Positions 11,263-22,379 of a stretch of 64,000 nt of DNA are shown here, in pieces. The DNA comes from Ceratothoa steindachneri (Eukaryota; Arthropoda; Malacostraca; Isopoda; Cymothoidae), in NCBI GenBank assembly GCA_963969495.1, contig OZ018333.1, forward strand, positions 86,097,256 through 86,161,255, written 5' to 3'. The notes under the pieces were generated by a model, which saw nothing but the letters and a program-made list of their open reading frames with translations, was not told where the DNA came from and did not search any database. The first letter of the stretch is position 1. Each line of letters starts with the position of its first letter. Position numbers and translations under genes: made by a program.

Positions 11263-14017
11263 TTACGTCCCTAAACGGCCACTTTTCAAGACTTTGTCTA
11301 GTCTTGACTTGAACTGGTCAACAGATTCACTGTTGAAAACTTCCACTGGAAGTGCGTTCCACTTACCGCAGATACTGTAAGTGAAAAAATTTCCACACAG
11401 ATTGCGGTTGTAACACTTCAGTTCAAGTTTGAAGCCGTGATTGCGCGTTCTGTTCTCACTCAGTGTGAAAATATCCCGGTAGTCAACATTGTCGAACCCT
11501 CGAAGTATTTTGAAAACTTCGATGAGCTGACCACGCAGTCTACGGGTTTCCAGCGAGAACAGATCTAATTCCCAGAGTCTATCCTCATAACTTTTATGTC
11601 GGATAGAGGGGATCAGCTTGGTTGCCCTGGCTTGTACGCGTTCCAACCTTGCGATATCCTTTTGAAACGAAGGACTCCAAAATTGTACGGCATACTCCAG
11701 GTGCGGCCGAACGAGGGAGTTGTACAGACAAAGTACTATCTCCTTGTTACGGTATCCAAACTGGCGCTTTATGTAGCTTAACATCCTTTGGGCTTTCTTC
11801 TCTGCTTCGATGCACTGTTTCGAGAACTTGAGGTCGCTAGTGATTGTTACACCCAAGTCCTTCTCAGTGTCACTCGATTCAAGAGCAGTACCCTTAAGGA
11901 TATACTGAGACTGGGGGTTTCTTTGCCGATATGCATCACTTTGCATTTGTTCACGTTAAAAGGCATTTACCACGTGTCCGACCAATCCTCAATCTTCCCA
12001 AGATCTTCCTGCAGGCGGGCAGTATTTCCACCCTTTGCAACGTTCATACCAAGCTTGGTATCGTCGGCAAATTTGGAAATCTTGGCAACCATGTCACCGT
12101 CTATGTCGTTGACGTAGATGATGAATAGTAGTGGTCTCAGGACGGAACCTTGAGGCACCCTGCTAGTCACGGGCACCCACTCAGAAGCCTGTCCATTCAC
12201 CACCACCCGTTGCCGTCTGCCACTTAGCCAGTTCTCGATCCAGCCGGCCACTTTTCCGTCTATGCCCAGCACTCGCACTTTCCGGAGAAGGCGGCGGTGT
12301 GGTACCTTATCAAAGGCTTTCTGAAAGTCTAGGTAGACCACATCCACCGCCTTGTCCCGATCGTGCTCACTGAACACGAAGTGGAAGAATTCCACAAGGT
12401 TCGTCAGGCATGACCGTTGCCTTCGGAAGCCGTGCTGGGAACTCCTCGGTAGCAGGTTTGACTCTAAATACGACGTCATTTTGTCCACCATCATGCTTTC
12501 CATGAGTTTACCGACTATCGAAGTCAGACTGATAGGTCGGTAGTTTGACGGTTGGCTACGGTCTCCTTTCTTGAAGATAGGAGTAACCTCCGCCTCACGC
12601 CAGTCTCTAGGAACGCATTTGGTCCGGATTGACATGTTGAAGATTGCGCTCAGGTGTCGTGCCACTTGATCGCGCACTTCTTTCAACACTTCAGGTAGAA
12701 AGCCATCCGGGCCAGGTGACTTATTCGTCCTTAGGTCACTGATCTTCTTTTTTATTTCCCATTCGGTGAAGTCCATATCCTCCAGCTTTTCCCCCGAGTA
12801 GGAATCCATTGGCTTGGGGATGGGACCACACTCTTCAGTAAACACTGAAGAGAAGTAGTCGTTGAGGAGGTTAGCATTTTCTGCATCTGAATGCTTTAAT
12901 GCCCCCTCCTCATTTCTCGAAGGGCCAATCGTTCGACGGATTGGTTTACGGTTGTTCACATATCCAAAAAACTCCTTGGGATTCTCTTTACAGTCTCGCC
13001 ACTCGGAGTTCCTCAGACCGCTTAGCCGCCCTTATGCTGGACTTCACTCTCCTGGCTAGCCTCCGGTAATCGTCAAAGTCGCCCGAGATCTTCGATTGCC
13101 AGAACACAGTTCTCTTCTCCCTAAGCAGTTGGCCGATTTCTCGATTAAACCACTTTGGTTGAACAGAAGACCGACGGGGACATTTCATAGGGATGAAACG
13201 TGATTAAAGACTCATGAATGTGGTTTTGAAACTGTTCCACGAGTCTTCAACAACATCGCACACTTCAAGCCTCGCGTCAGTCAGTCCAGCACGAAGACCT
13301 GCAAAGTCTGCTCTTTTCAAATCGAGTTTCCTCGATTTAGTAGTTGCAGGCCCTGCCTTCGGGATTTTGACTACAAATCTAATTAGTCGGTGGTCACTGC
13401 CACCGACCTCTTCGCCAACAGAGAGGTCCTTAACGATGTCATCCTCAGAGGTGAAAACCAAGTCAAGGATATTGTCTCCTCTCGTTGGCTCTCTCACCCA
13501 TTGAGTCAGGAACTCGTTGTTCGCGAACTCCAGGAGTAGTGCGTTCTCGCCATAGGGTTCTCTGGTTTCCCAGTCAACTTGTGTGTTGAAATCACCCATG
13601 ACGATACACACCCTGTCTTCGGCAAGTTCTCCTAGTAGCTGGTACAGATCTCTGTCCTTTTCAACGAGTTGGGCAGGAGGTCTATAAAGCACCAGGATCC
13701 TGTATTTGGCAGGACCTATCTCTAGGTAAACACCTAGTAGTTCATGGTCGGATACCATGTTGCAATCCGTCGAGTTGAGAGTATCCTTGACATAAAACAT
13801 CACACCGCCACCCTCTCTGTCTGGCCTATCTTTCAGGAAGAGCTGGTAACCGGGAATCGTGAATTCACCTTCAAAATCTCGGCTTGAGGTTTTTATCCAC
13901 GACTCCGTTATGGCCACCATCTCCGGTTCTTCTGTTGCTACGAGGCCACAAAGTTCTAGAAACTTGTTTCTGATAGACCTCGCATTAAACAGAAGAACTT
14001 TGAGGGAGTCCCCGACT
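11263..14017 (-). pseudogene. ORF2 (endonuclease-RT) of CR1-like copy B
   Basis: Endonuclease motifs: ITESWIKTSSRDFEGEF (first ATG 13,920), MGDFNTQVD and GGSDHRLIRF. RT motifs: VYLDFQKAFDKVPHRRLL, RVPQGSVL (usually GVPQGS), KFADDTKLG and thumb RPHLEYAVQFWSPS. Lesions: CAA to TAA at 13,206-13,204; a 2-bp deletion near 12,990; a second CAA to TAA just after SDTW (about 11,967); and a 1-bp deletion near 11,948. The intact C-terminus (to a TAA at 11,263) shows what copy A lost. As in A, the endonuclease N-terminus lies upstream of the first ATG in a frame overlapping the end of ORF1. Confidence 0.9.
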
Positions 14018-14027
14018 GTAGGACTCC

Positions 14028-15278
14028 CTACGCTCTTCCGTTTCCCGCTTTCTTTCTCTGTGACGGGGTCACTCCCCTCTTTGTGACTTCAGAAAAGGTC
14101 GTTCCTGGAGTAACACGGGTGTACTGGCGTACGTCCTCCTTTTCTCGGGGTCTGACACTTCTTTGGGTCCGCTCCACAACATCCTGGATCATGTTCGCGA
14201 GCGCAGTTTCTCCTTTAAAGGAAAGATGCACTCCTTCCCTTTTGTACAGGTCATTTCTCCCGTAAAAGGTGCGGTAGGGGTCTACAAAAAAGACTCTTTC
14301 CGCTGTACAAAGATCTCCTAAGCGTTGGTTTATGGAGACGTTCCTCGCGTGAGCATTGCGGGATGGACCTCGACTTGGGAGTATCCCGACCACGACACGT
14401 CTGCGGGTTTTTAGCCCACAGTCGTCAACTCCTCCCATAACCGTGGTCAGGATCTTCCCGCTGGCGCTTACATTGCCTCCTCGTAGGTAGAGATCGTTGG
14501 CACTTGCCATGAGGGCAACTACTGAGTTCTCAGAGATCTGAGATTTCTCAGCCTCCACCCTTATTTCTCCGTTCCCCTTTCCTGGAAGGCAGCTTACCTT
14601 CACACTGGTGCGAAGGCGGGCCGCTATCAAGGGTTGTAGATCCCGCTCTTGTGAGTCACCGATCACGATGACCCTCGCGCATTTGGGTTCAGAGGACAGA
14701 GGCTTCCCTTTCAGTATGGGCTCTTTCGATTTCTCTTTCTTCCCCACTTTTGGGTTTTTTTTCTTCTTCTTTTTCTTCTTCGTTTTTTCTTCCGTTTCTA
14801 CTTTATTTTCTGTTTTATCTACTGTTTTTCCTTTCTTACTCTTCCTTTTCTTCTTTTTGACGCCCTGAGTAACCCCAGCAGCTGCAGGCTCTGGGACGTC
14901 GGATGGTTGGCCTATCTCTATCGACGCAGTGCATGAGGGCCCAACAGAGGAGCAATCCACGTCGTTGGGAGTTTCTTGTTGCTGTTGCTCTACCTTGGTG
15001 GCTTTAATCTCTGCAATGATGGCTTCGAGATGACGGATTTGAGTCACATGCTCAGACTCGAGGATTTTCACCTTTTCTTCCAGCCGTCGTGTTTTTTTCT
15101 CAGAAGATTTAAAAAGTTCCTTAAGCTCCTGAAGTTCTGCCCTTAGGACGCAGTCCGTGCAGATAATTCCAGGGTGGCATTTTGAGAAACACCCCACCGG
15201 AAAATCTACGCACCACTTGTCCTTTTGGCATGTCGAGCAGGTATACTTTAACGCACCAAGTCCTTTATTTCCAGTCAT
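14028..15278 (-). CDS. ORF1 protein (PHD-like finger + SGNH esterase) of CR1-like copy B, intact
   Basis: About 416 residues, starting at the MTGNKG methionine because it aligns with copy A. The frame is open to 15,470 and another ATG lies at 15,287. Domains: a Cys/His finger at residues 10-45 (CSTCQKDKWC...CFSKCH...CTDC); a coiled coil at about 45-85; an acidic/Gln linker; a Lys-rich stretch at about 145-190; and an SGNH hydrolase with VIGDSQERD (Ser nucleophile), ALMASANDLYLRG and a final EGVHLSFKG. The last block has Glu where the catalytic Asp (DGVH in copy A) is expected. CR1-type ORF1 proteins bind element RNA and carry an esterase of unclear role. It ends in the -1 overlap with ORF2. 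It is transposon-encoded, not a host gene. Confidence 0.88.
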   Translation of the reverse strand: MTGNKGLGALKYTCSTCQKDKWCVDFPVGCFSKCHPGIICTDCVLRAELQELKELFKSSEKKTRRLEEKVKILESEHVTQIRHLEAIIAEIKATKVEQQQQETPNDVDCSSVGPSCTASIEIGQPSDVPEPAAAGVTQGVKKKKRKSKKGKTVDKTENKVETEEKTKKKKKKKKNPKVGKKEKSKEPILKGKPLSSEPKCARVIVIGDSQERDLQPLIAARLRTSVKVSCLPGKGNGEIRVEAEKSQISENSVVALMASANDLYLRGGNVSASGKILTTVMGGVDDCGLKTRRRVVVGILPSRGPSRNAHARNVSINQRLGDLCTAERVFFVDPYRTFYGRNDLYKREGVHLSFKGETALANMIQDVVERTQRSVRPREKEDVRQYTRVTPGTTFSEVTKRGVTPSQRKKAGNGRA

Positions 15279-16040
15279 GCTGAACATTTTATATCTCTGA
15301 ATACTTTGTGACCACTCAATAAAAAAGAAAGGGGGTGGTGAGTTCGCCCCGCGTGAGTCGCTCCCGCCTATCGATCGGAGACGTTTCGGATCTTTCAGAA
15401 GGCACGCTCCTTGTGCTGCTGTTCGTCCGACCGAGTCGTCAAACCTCAGCGTGCCGTGGCTCCCAACCAAGCAGCACTGACGGTCCCCGAAGGGGCCATC
15501 GATTTGTCACCAGGTGAACAACGGAGCACACCCCGTACTAAACTCCTACTAGTTCCCTTCACGACGGCCAAGATCTCGGAGCAGCGTTCAGTGGATATCC
15601 CGCCACACCAAGAGACTCGACCCAAGGCTTTTTATTGGCCTGGCAACCAACATGGGAACAAAGGGCCGTCACCATGGACCAATGCTACCAGAGGCACCCG
15701 TCAACGGTCACTGGGAATGGTCAATAATTATGCGCCAGGAAAGGGGTTACCGGGGCACTACCCTCATCCCATTCATCGTGCCCCAACGCCTAAGACCCCT
15801 CAAGTCCTAGTCTCTCGCAACCAGTGAGCGTCGATTGGCGTTGTTTATAGAGGTTCCAAAGCCTCTCTTCTGACGCGTGAGGTAGCTGCCAGGTCCTTAT
15901 ATGTAGATAGATGAAAAAAGGGTAAGAGTGACATGATAGGTATAGGGGTTGTTTTTTTTGTTGCTTTTTTCTTTTTGTATAAGTAGAAGAAATAGGATTA
16001 ATTTTAGAAAGAAGAGGAAGGATAGAGTAGGATAAAGAAA
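15279..16040 (-). other. 5' UTR of CR1-like copy B
   Basis: Collinear with the copy A 5' UTR. The outer end is purine-rich on the plus strand (AAGGATAGAGTAGGATAAAG). No promoter motif was identified. Confidence 0.7.
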
Positions 16041-16204
16041 GAAAAAGAAAGACGCACTTAGTCTGGAACCTAATTTCCGACCAAATCGACAAGGGAAACC
16101 CTGCCAGGGGTACCAGAAGATAGGTACCCCCGCCCACATAGCTCGAAAAGTCAAGGGTACGCACAAGCTCTCTTCCTGCGAAAAGGGGGCGTCACCTCTC
16201 TCTC
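16041..16204. other. Unique spacer upstream of CR1-like copy B
   Basis: A short stretch between the 5' end of the LINE and the microsatellite. Nothing was recognised. Confidence 0.5.
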
Positions 16205-16423
16205 TACTTTCTTTATGAGAGAGAGAGACAGACAGACAGACAGAGATAGACAGACAGAGAGAGAGACAGATAGAGAGAGAGAGACATACAGACAGAGATA
16301 GACAGACAGAGATAGACAGACAGAGAGACAGACAGAGAGAGACAGATAGAGAGAGAGACAGAGAGAGACAGACAGAGAGAGACAGACCGAGAGAGAGACA
16401 GAGAGAGACAGACGGAAACAGAC

Positions 16424-16454
<31 letters not shown>

Positions 16455-16461
16455 GACAGAC

Positions 16462-16464
<3 letters not shown>
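16205..16464. repeat. Compound (GA)n/(GACA)n microsatellite
   Basis: About 260 bases of GA and GACA units with occasional GATA units. It creates a spurious Ser/Leu/Val-rich open frame on the minus strand. Confidence 0.97.

Positions 16465-16527
<63 letters not shown>
16465..16527. repeat. (TA)n microsatellite
   Basis: About 31 uninterrupted TA units, abutting the GA/GACA block. Confidence 0.97.
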
Positions 16528-16530
<3 letters not shown>

Positions 16531-17379
16531 GAAGAAATACAACCCCCTATTCTTATTAATGAGGTAGCTGCCTATGCTACGGGGCAGATGTACGTAATCC
16601 GCCTTTAATACACAAACAGACTCTCACAACGACTCCAAATAATAAAGTGAAAACAAACAACGAAACTGAGTCAAGCTCCGCGAGGCCGAAAGAGACAAGG
16701 CAAGGACGCCTAGTCCTTTTTTAGATATGGGGGCAGTTCTCATGTTGCCCAGGAGCCAGGATGACCAACCTCTAGTCGTAGGTGAAAAAGTAATATTGCC
16801 CATGGGAGACCTGCTGATTAATGTGGGTTCCGAACCACCTTTTAATCTTCACTCATTCTTCCTTTTTCACGCGTAGAGTTCCTGAGTTCCTCTGGCTAAT
16901 AGGGATCGGAAAATTCAACTATTCTCTTTCACATAATTGTTTTATTCTGTGTGTAATGGCATTCCTGCCTATGGATGCATTTTTATGCTCTGTATTACGT
17001 GTTTTTATTTTGATCGATTTTTTGTTGTTTCCTTATTCGGTTGTTTGTTCGATTTCCGTTTAGGTTACCTTACTTCGTGTGTCTTATTCATGTATAGTCC
17101 ATATTCGGTTCTCTTAGTCCAGTTCTCATTTCTTGGTTGTCTTAGTTTGGTTTTTATTCCCGTAGAATAATTTGGTTCTGTTTGGGAATTTTGGCCGTCT
17201 TCGGTATTTCTTCTTTTTTTCTTATCGGTGAATTTTCCTCTTCCTTTTGCTATTCTTCCTGATTTGATCAAGTAAATGTAGGCTCCTCTTCTCTCTTCAG
17301 CTGGTGTCTTGAGCCTTGGAAATGAAGTGATTTCGTTAGTCGTGTCGGAAATAGATTTGTTCTGCCAATACTCTTGGGA
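16528..17379. other. No gene recognised
   Basis: An AT-rich stretch with T-rich plus-strand frames of low complexity. Its right part may hold the decayed 3' end of the LINE that starts at about 17,380. Confidence 0.45.
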
Positions 17380-19620
17380 GGTTGTTCATTTTCTGCCATA
17401 TATCTCCTGCCATTTTTATGAGAACTTTATTTATTGGTCGTATTTTACTCATCATGTATGTCTATTTTTATTTTCTCTCTTCTTGGTATTGTTATCAATC
17501 TTGGGGTTTTATTCTTTCCTTTTTGCATATCCTTTTTTCTTGATTGGGACATCCTATTCATTGATATTGTGGGGTATGTTACTATTGCCCTGCCCAATGC
17601 CATATATATTTTTCTCTTATTCTTCATAGAGATTCTTCGGAGTGAATATAGTAATTGTAAAGTTGAAATTGTTCTTTGTATTCTTTCTTGCTGATGGCTT
17701 ATGTATCCTCTTGATGTTAGTTTTAGACCCACAACTTTACCTTCGGGTCTATAATACTACTTTACTCCTCCATGTATGACATCGGCTGTTTTTCTTCTTG
17801 CAATAGGAATGACGGTAAATTTGGGGACGTTTGTCCGTATTTTCCATTGTTTTTAATATCTTTCGATGTTACCAATTCCCAGTGCCATTAATATTGCTTG
17901 CCGTCGTTCATTTCTGATTGCGGATGTTATACAATGGCTAATATCATCCGCGAACTGGATGTTCATCCTCTCTGGTCCTATTGGTGTTGGCTTGTCCGCT
18001 CTATATAGTGAATATAACGTGGGAGAGACACACCCTTATATTAGTTTATCACGATTTTAGCTTTTCTTTCCGCGATATAATCGCAAATAATTGTATCCAA
18101 ATTGTTATTCATTTGGAGATTTAGGATCTTATATTGTAAACCTCTGATCCAGACTTTTCAAAGGCTTTCTCGACGTCTCTTAGCACTAAGTCGATATAAC
18201 TTTTGTTCGCTTTTGCTTGTGATATTTTTTCTGTTATATTCTGAGGGCCAGAATGTTATCCCAGTTCTCCCAGAATTATTGGCCTCTATTTATCTTCTTG
18301 ACTTTAATTTTTCAAATACTTTGCCGTTAAAATCTAATAGCGATATTGGTTTGTAACTATTCAAGAGGCCTAGAGGTTTGCCTCGTTTTAGGAACAGCGA
18401 TATTTTGGCTATTTTAAGTCGCGTGCGACTCTACATCTCACTATGTCGGTCGGTCGGTCCCCCTTTTTTTTGTAATAACATTGTAACTATTCGGCCGATT
18501 CTAACGAAGTTTGAAAACCTTAAGTTGTTTTACACTCTCTTCCGACCTGTCAACGTCCTCTGAAGATTAACCCATGAATTATTTTGTTTTTGCAATAATA
18601 GCACATATATTCAGCCGATTCTAACGAAATTTCAAACTCCTATGTTGTTTTATATTCTCTTCTGAACAGCAACAGCAATATTTTGGCTATTTTAAGTCGC
18701 GTGCGACTCTACATCTCACTATTTCGGTCGGTCGGTCCCCGTTTTTTTTTTTTTTTTGGTCATAACATCATAACTTTTCGGCCGATTCTGACGAAATTTG
18801 AAACCCTTATAATGTTTTACATTCTCTTTTGAATAATATAACTTCCAAGGTCCTCCTAAGGTTAGTCTTTGAATTATTGAAAGTTTTGAAGGTCGTAAGG
18901 TCATAAATCAGAATAAGTGAAAGCACGCGCCTTTTGGGTCAGCAAACCTTGCTTATGCTTCGGGAAAGTATCCGGTATTTAAATTTGCATTAAAGATGTT
19001 TTTTGAATGCTCTAATGATGGTATTCGAGGCTTTGATAAAGTTGATCTTTGTGAGTCCTGATGGTCCTGGTGCATTATTTCTTCCTCAGTTGTTGTTTGC
19101 CCACGGCCCCACTTGTTCTTTCCTCTTTGTGTCTACCGATATGGTGAAGTAATCCTGTTGATGTTATTACGTAAGAACAACTCATGCACCACCCTTTCTT
19201 CCGTCTCGGCACAGAAGTCCTCATTTTCCTAAGGTGAAATTGAGAAAACTGACTCACAGTGCCGTCGGAATGTTCCTTCTATTTGCCGATCATCTTGGAT
19301 TACGTTACCATTTTCCTACTTTATTTTCATTCTTGGTTTTGACCCTCTAGTTCGCTAATTCCTCTCTAATTTAATCTGGTGTCCTGTTTAAATCAATCTC
19401 CTTAATAAGGTTATCTCAGCTTCTTTTTTTTCCTGCAGAACCCATCGATATTATTAATGGAGTTAATTCTAATTCTATTTAACGACTATTTATGCTTCGT
19501 CTGCCATTGGAATTTCTTGTGCATTTGAGGCCTCTTTTGATTGCTATGGCTGCCCCGTCATTTCTTTGTCCTGTTGGACTGTTAGTGAGATATTTTTAAT
19601 ATATTTTCTTCGATAATTAT
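17380..19620 (-). mobile_element. Decayed LINE of a third type, RT region readable
   Basis: Read on the minus strand with several frame breaks: NNAPGPSGL...KASNTIIRAF (about 19,060-18,990), NTGYFPEA (about 18,970), an insertion (18,402-18,935), KIAKISLFLKRGKPLGL then YKPISLLDFNGKVFEKL (about 18,415-18,310), GVSLPRYI (about 18,035), the catalytic IQFADDISHCITS (about 17,960-17,925), WKIRTNVPKFTVIPIARRKT (about 17,840-17,785) and the thumb VGLKLTSRGYISHQQERIQR (about 17,730). This is an endonuclease-RT LINE unlike both the CR1-like and I-clade copies here. I do not assign a clade. A possible endonuclease piece lies near 19,490-19,580. Thoroughly pseudogenised. Confidence 0.75.
18402..18935. repeat. 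Duplicated ~275-bp unit with palindrome and GTCGGTCGGTC motif
   Basis: Two units start at about 18,417 and 18,693. Each opens with AAGTCGCGTGCGACTC (palindrome AGTCGC-GT-GCGACT), then CTACATCTCACTAT, TCGGTCGGTCGGTCCC and a T-run. Each unit then carries the motif CGGCCGATTCTAACGAA with small changes, and a third degenerate copy of that motif lies near 18,612. The RT-coding piece AATATTTTGGCTATTTT-like precedes both units (18,400 and 18,676). The units therefore seem inserted in, or to have duplicated a part of, the LINE reading frame. Confidence 0.8.
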
Positions 19621-21734
19621 TGCATGTACCGAGATGAGTACAGAATCTGGATCGATCTTTCTGGTGTTATTACCAATTGTTCTTCCTTATCCAATCCATC
19701 CGCTTGTATTTACTATATCTTTCGCTTGCCGTTTTCCCGTATTTGACTTCAGTAAGATTTGCTTAATAGGATCAAAAGTTTAATTTTCTTTATTGGGGAT
19801 TTCATCGCGTAGTTCTCTTTCCGGTTTTGCCAGTTTGGTTAATTTTTTAACTTTTCACTTGTTCATAGGTACCATTTGAGAGAGTTACCACATCACCTGG
19901 GTATACTCTCATTCTACCTTCCCTCAAAAGTTTTTTAACCTGTTTTTCCTTTTCTTGACTCTTGTATGACCATTTGCACTTATATTCGGCTTGCTCTAGT
20001 TTCCTTGGCAGTGACATGGCTTCGTTTGCATAGATCTTCAAACGGAGATCTTTAGCTTCACACACCATTCCTTCTTTTTGGTTTAGGTCTATTTTTGAAT
20101 GTCGTTGCATCTCCCCAATTTCACTTGAGGATGGAGAGTTGTCTTGATTTTTCTATATCCATTTATTTTTTTCATTTCTAGAATATTTTCCTTTTTTAGT
20201 CTATCCATTCCTAAGATTCTGGGTTTTCTGGTAACCACATTTCCTTGATTCCATTTTTTAGTAATAATTGGTTGAGTGTGTTTGCGAAAGTACGTCTTTT
20301 GGCTATGTTGGCTAAATGTGCTAATATTATACTACTACATAGATGGTCCGAGCCTACTCCTTGTGCTATGGTTATATTTGTTTCATTTGATTTATGGTCG
20401 TCTTTGCCACTCCTGTATTCGTGACACTTTACACCCTTTGTTTATCTTAAGTTTTCTCTTTTCTTTTGGGGCAACTCATTGCTAAGGTACGATTTCCTTC
20501 CTTTTTTAGGGGGTGGAGTTATATTCCTTCCATCCATGTGCACCTGAATATTCAGAACATCTTTTCTCTGTCACTGTGAAATTTATGGTAGTAGTGCATA
20601 TCAATCGTAGCACATTTGAATAGTTTTTCTTTTTCTTTGTGACTATCTTGTTAGCCATATTCGTACATACCACTTTGAATGTCTGGGTGTTTTGTTAAAT
20701 TTGATTATCTGGTGCACTTTGATTGTTTGGTTGCTTTTCTCAATTAAGTTTCACAGTTGCGTGGGATCCTACCCAGAAATCGACTTCCCGGCAAATTACG
20801 CTTCTATTAGCGATAATCTGAGGGGGAATTGCTGGGCTGAGCCCAATTTTACTTCGCTGCCTTCTTGGAATACTCGCGTCCCTACGTCTCTATTTTGATG
20901 GCATATAGCGATATACCCTGTGGGGTTATCAGTCAGCCTTTCTAGCGCCACATTCACATCTCGGCACAAAGTTTGCACCTGTCCTCCAGTTTTCGAGGCT
21001 CCCTCATCCCCCATCCCCCGCGTTGCTCGATGCACAACTCTGTTGCACTTGAATCTATATTTTACTTGGATATTATTTTTTTCCTTTTCTCTTTCTTATT
21101 TTTGTCTTTAATACCCAAAAGAATTCGCTCACTCCTCGATCACCCCACCGACCTATTCCCTAGAAACAGTCCACAGTTTATTTCAGGCTCATTATCGATT
21201 TTTTCCTGCCATCTTTTCTGTTCTTTTCTTAGCGTTAATTCAAGATGGTCGATTGTAGCCATGACCTGGAGTGGCGACTTTCTGCAGCACTCCAGTCTAC
21301 GTCGTCCTGTTATGATGAGGAGTGTTTTATTGTGCATTGGTTTAAGTTTGGCCATGTTGGTTTTGGACGAGGTGAACAGAGTGGTAGATGAGAGTGGACT
21401 GAATAAAACATCTTCTTTTGTTCAATCCTCTAAAACGGAAGAGGGCTCGGAACGCACCTTTCCTTTTACCCATGGGTAGCCTCCTTGAGGCCAATTATCC
21501 TCCTCTTCCGTCCTTATGGCGTCAGCTGTTCTTCTGAAGAGAGGGATGACTTTAAATTAATCATACTTTGTTTGGATTTTCCATTTCTTGTGGTCATCGT
21601 CGATAATGACGATCTCTCGAGTCGTAATTCTTGCGTGGAGGGTTTGATCCCTCTCATAGATGATTTGTATCCGATTTTCGGCGAAGTGAAGGTCAGATTG
21701 GCCTGGGAAAAACGATGGGTGGCTTTGGGTATAA
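19621..21734. other. No gene recognised
   Basis: AT-rich, with many short T-rich frames. A minus-strand frame at 19,847-20,110 (87 codons, Lys/Glu-rich) could be the ORF1 of the decayed LINE to its left, but it shows no diagnostic motif. A minus-strand frame at 20,796-21,035 was not recognised either. Confidence 0.4.
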
Positions 21735-22085
21735 CGGGGCATAAAACTCGCATCTGTATCCAAGCTTCGAACGAACGAAAAATAGATGGAAAAGTAAAGC
21801 AGTAGCCCTATCATTACCCCAGGTGCAGGACGTCATTGAGCGAAGAATGTTCATGGGGCAAGTACAAAAGAACCTATGACTGAGAATATGGGCCCCCCCC
21901 CCAGGTGAGGCGTTGGCCACACATAAGACCAAGGAAACGATACCTAAGACGGGGGCCTCCGTGTCCAGAAGAAAGGCAGTCTAACATTTACCAATTCCTC
22001 CATCAATTTTCACACGCAGGAGATTAGAGAGATTGGGTCGAAACCAGCAGGGGTAGATGGGTCTCTATCCGGTTTACGAAAAGCG
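21735..22085 (-). pseudogene. I-clade LINE RT fragment (M)
   Basis: The nucleotide sequence is collinear with copy E at about 45,865-46,080 (RT thumb: SKLGYRCEFYA, the W-G-DRATALLF block) and then jumps to the match of 46,620-46,750 (RT finger region). It is an internally deleted scrap in the same orientation as the large copies to the right. Confidence 0.75.
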
Positions 22086-22379
22086 ACACCGGCTCCCAGT
22101 GGAGACTCGTCAGGGAGGAAACCTTTAAAATGGAGTAAGGAGGAAACCACTAATCCCGTCAGTAGAGGAGAGGGAGAGAGGCTTTCTCCGCTAGGACTCT
22201 TTAGAAGTAAGAGAAACTCCCGAACACGTAGATAATTGGAATTGGGGAGAAAGCCTCAGCAAGGGGAATTTTGGAGAGAGAGCTTTGAGACATCACAGGG
22301 GTCTCCTTAGAAAAGGTGGAGCTAGCCCAAGGTGACTCCAAATAGCCATAAAAGAGAATCCCCCTTTATCAATTAGAGC

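Larger units (their letters stand above)
11135..16040 (-). mobile_element. CR1-like LINE copy B, near full length
   Basis: About 4.9 kb, with the same architecture as copy A: 5' UTR, PHD/esterase ORF1, endonuclease-RT ORF2 and a 3' UTR ending in a GA/TC microsatellite. It lies directly upstream of copy A in the same orientation. ORF1 is uninterrupted while ORF2 has two nonsense codons and two indels. The 5' end is placed where homology to copy A stops, near 16,035; beyond it lies unrelated sequence and then another GA-rich microsatellite. Confidence 0.9.

Noticed and set aside
16213..16542. Open frame of 109 codons rich in Ser, Leu, Val and Ile-Tyr
   Set aside because: Translation of the GA/GACA and TA microsatellites.
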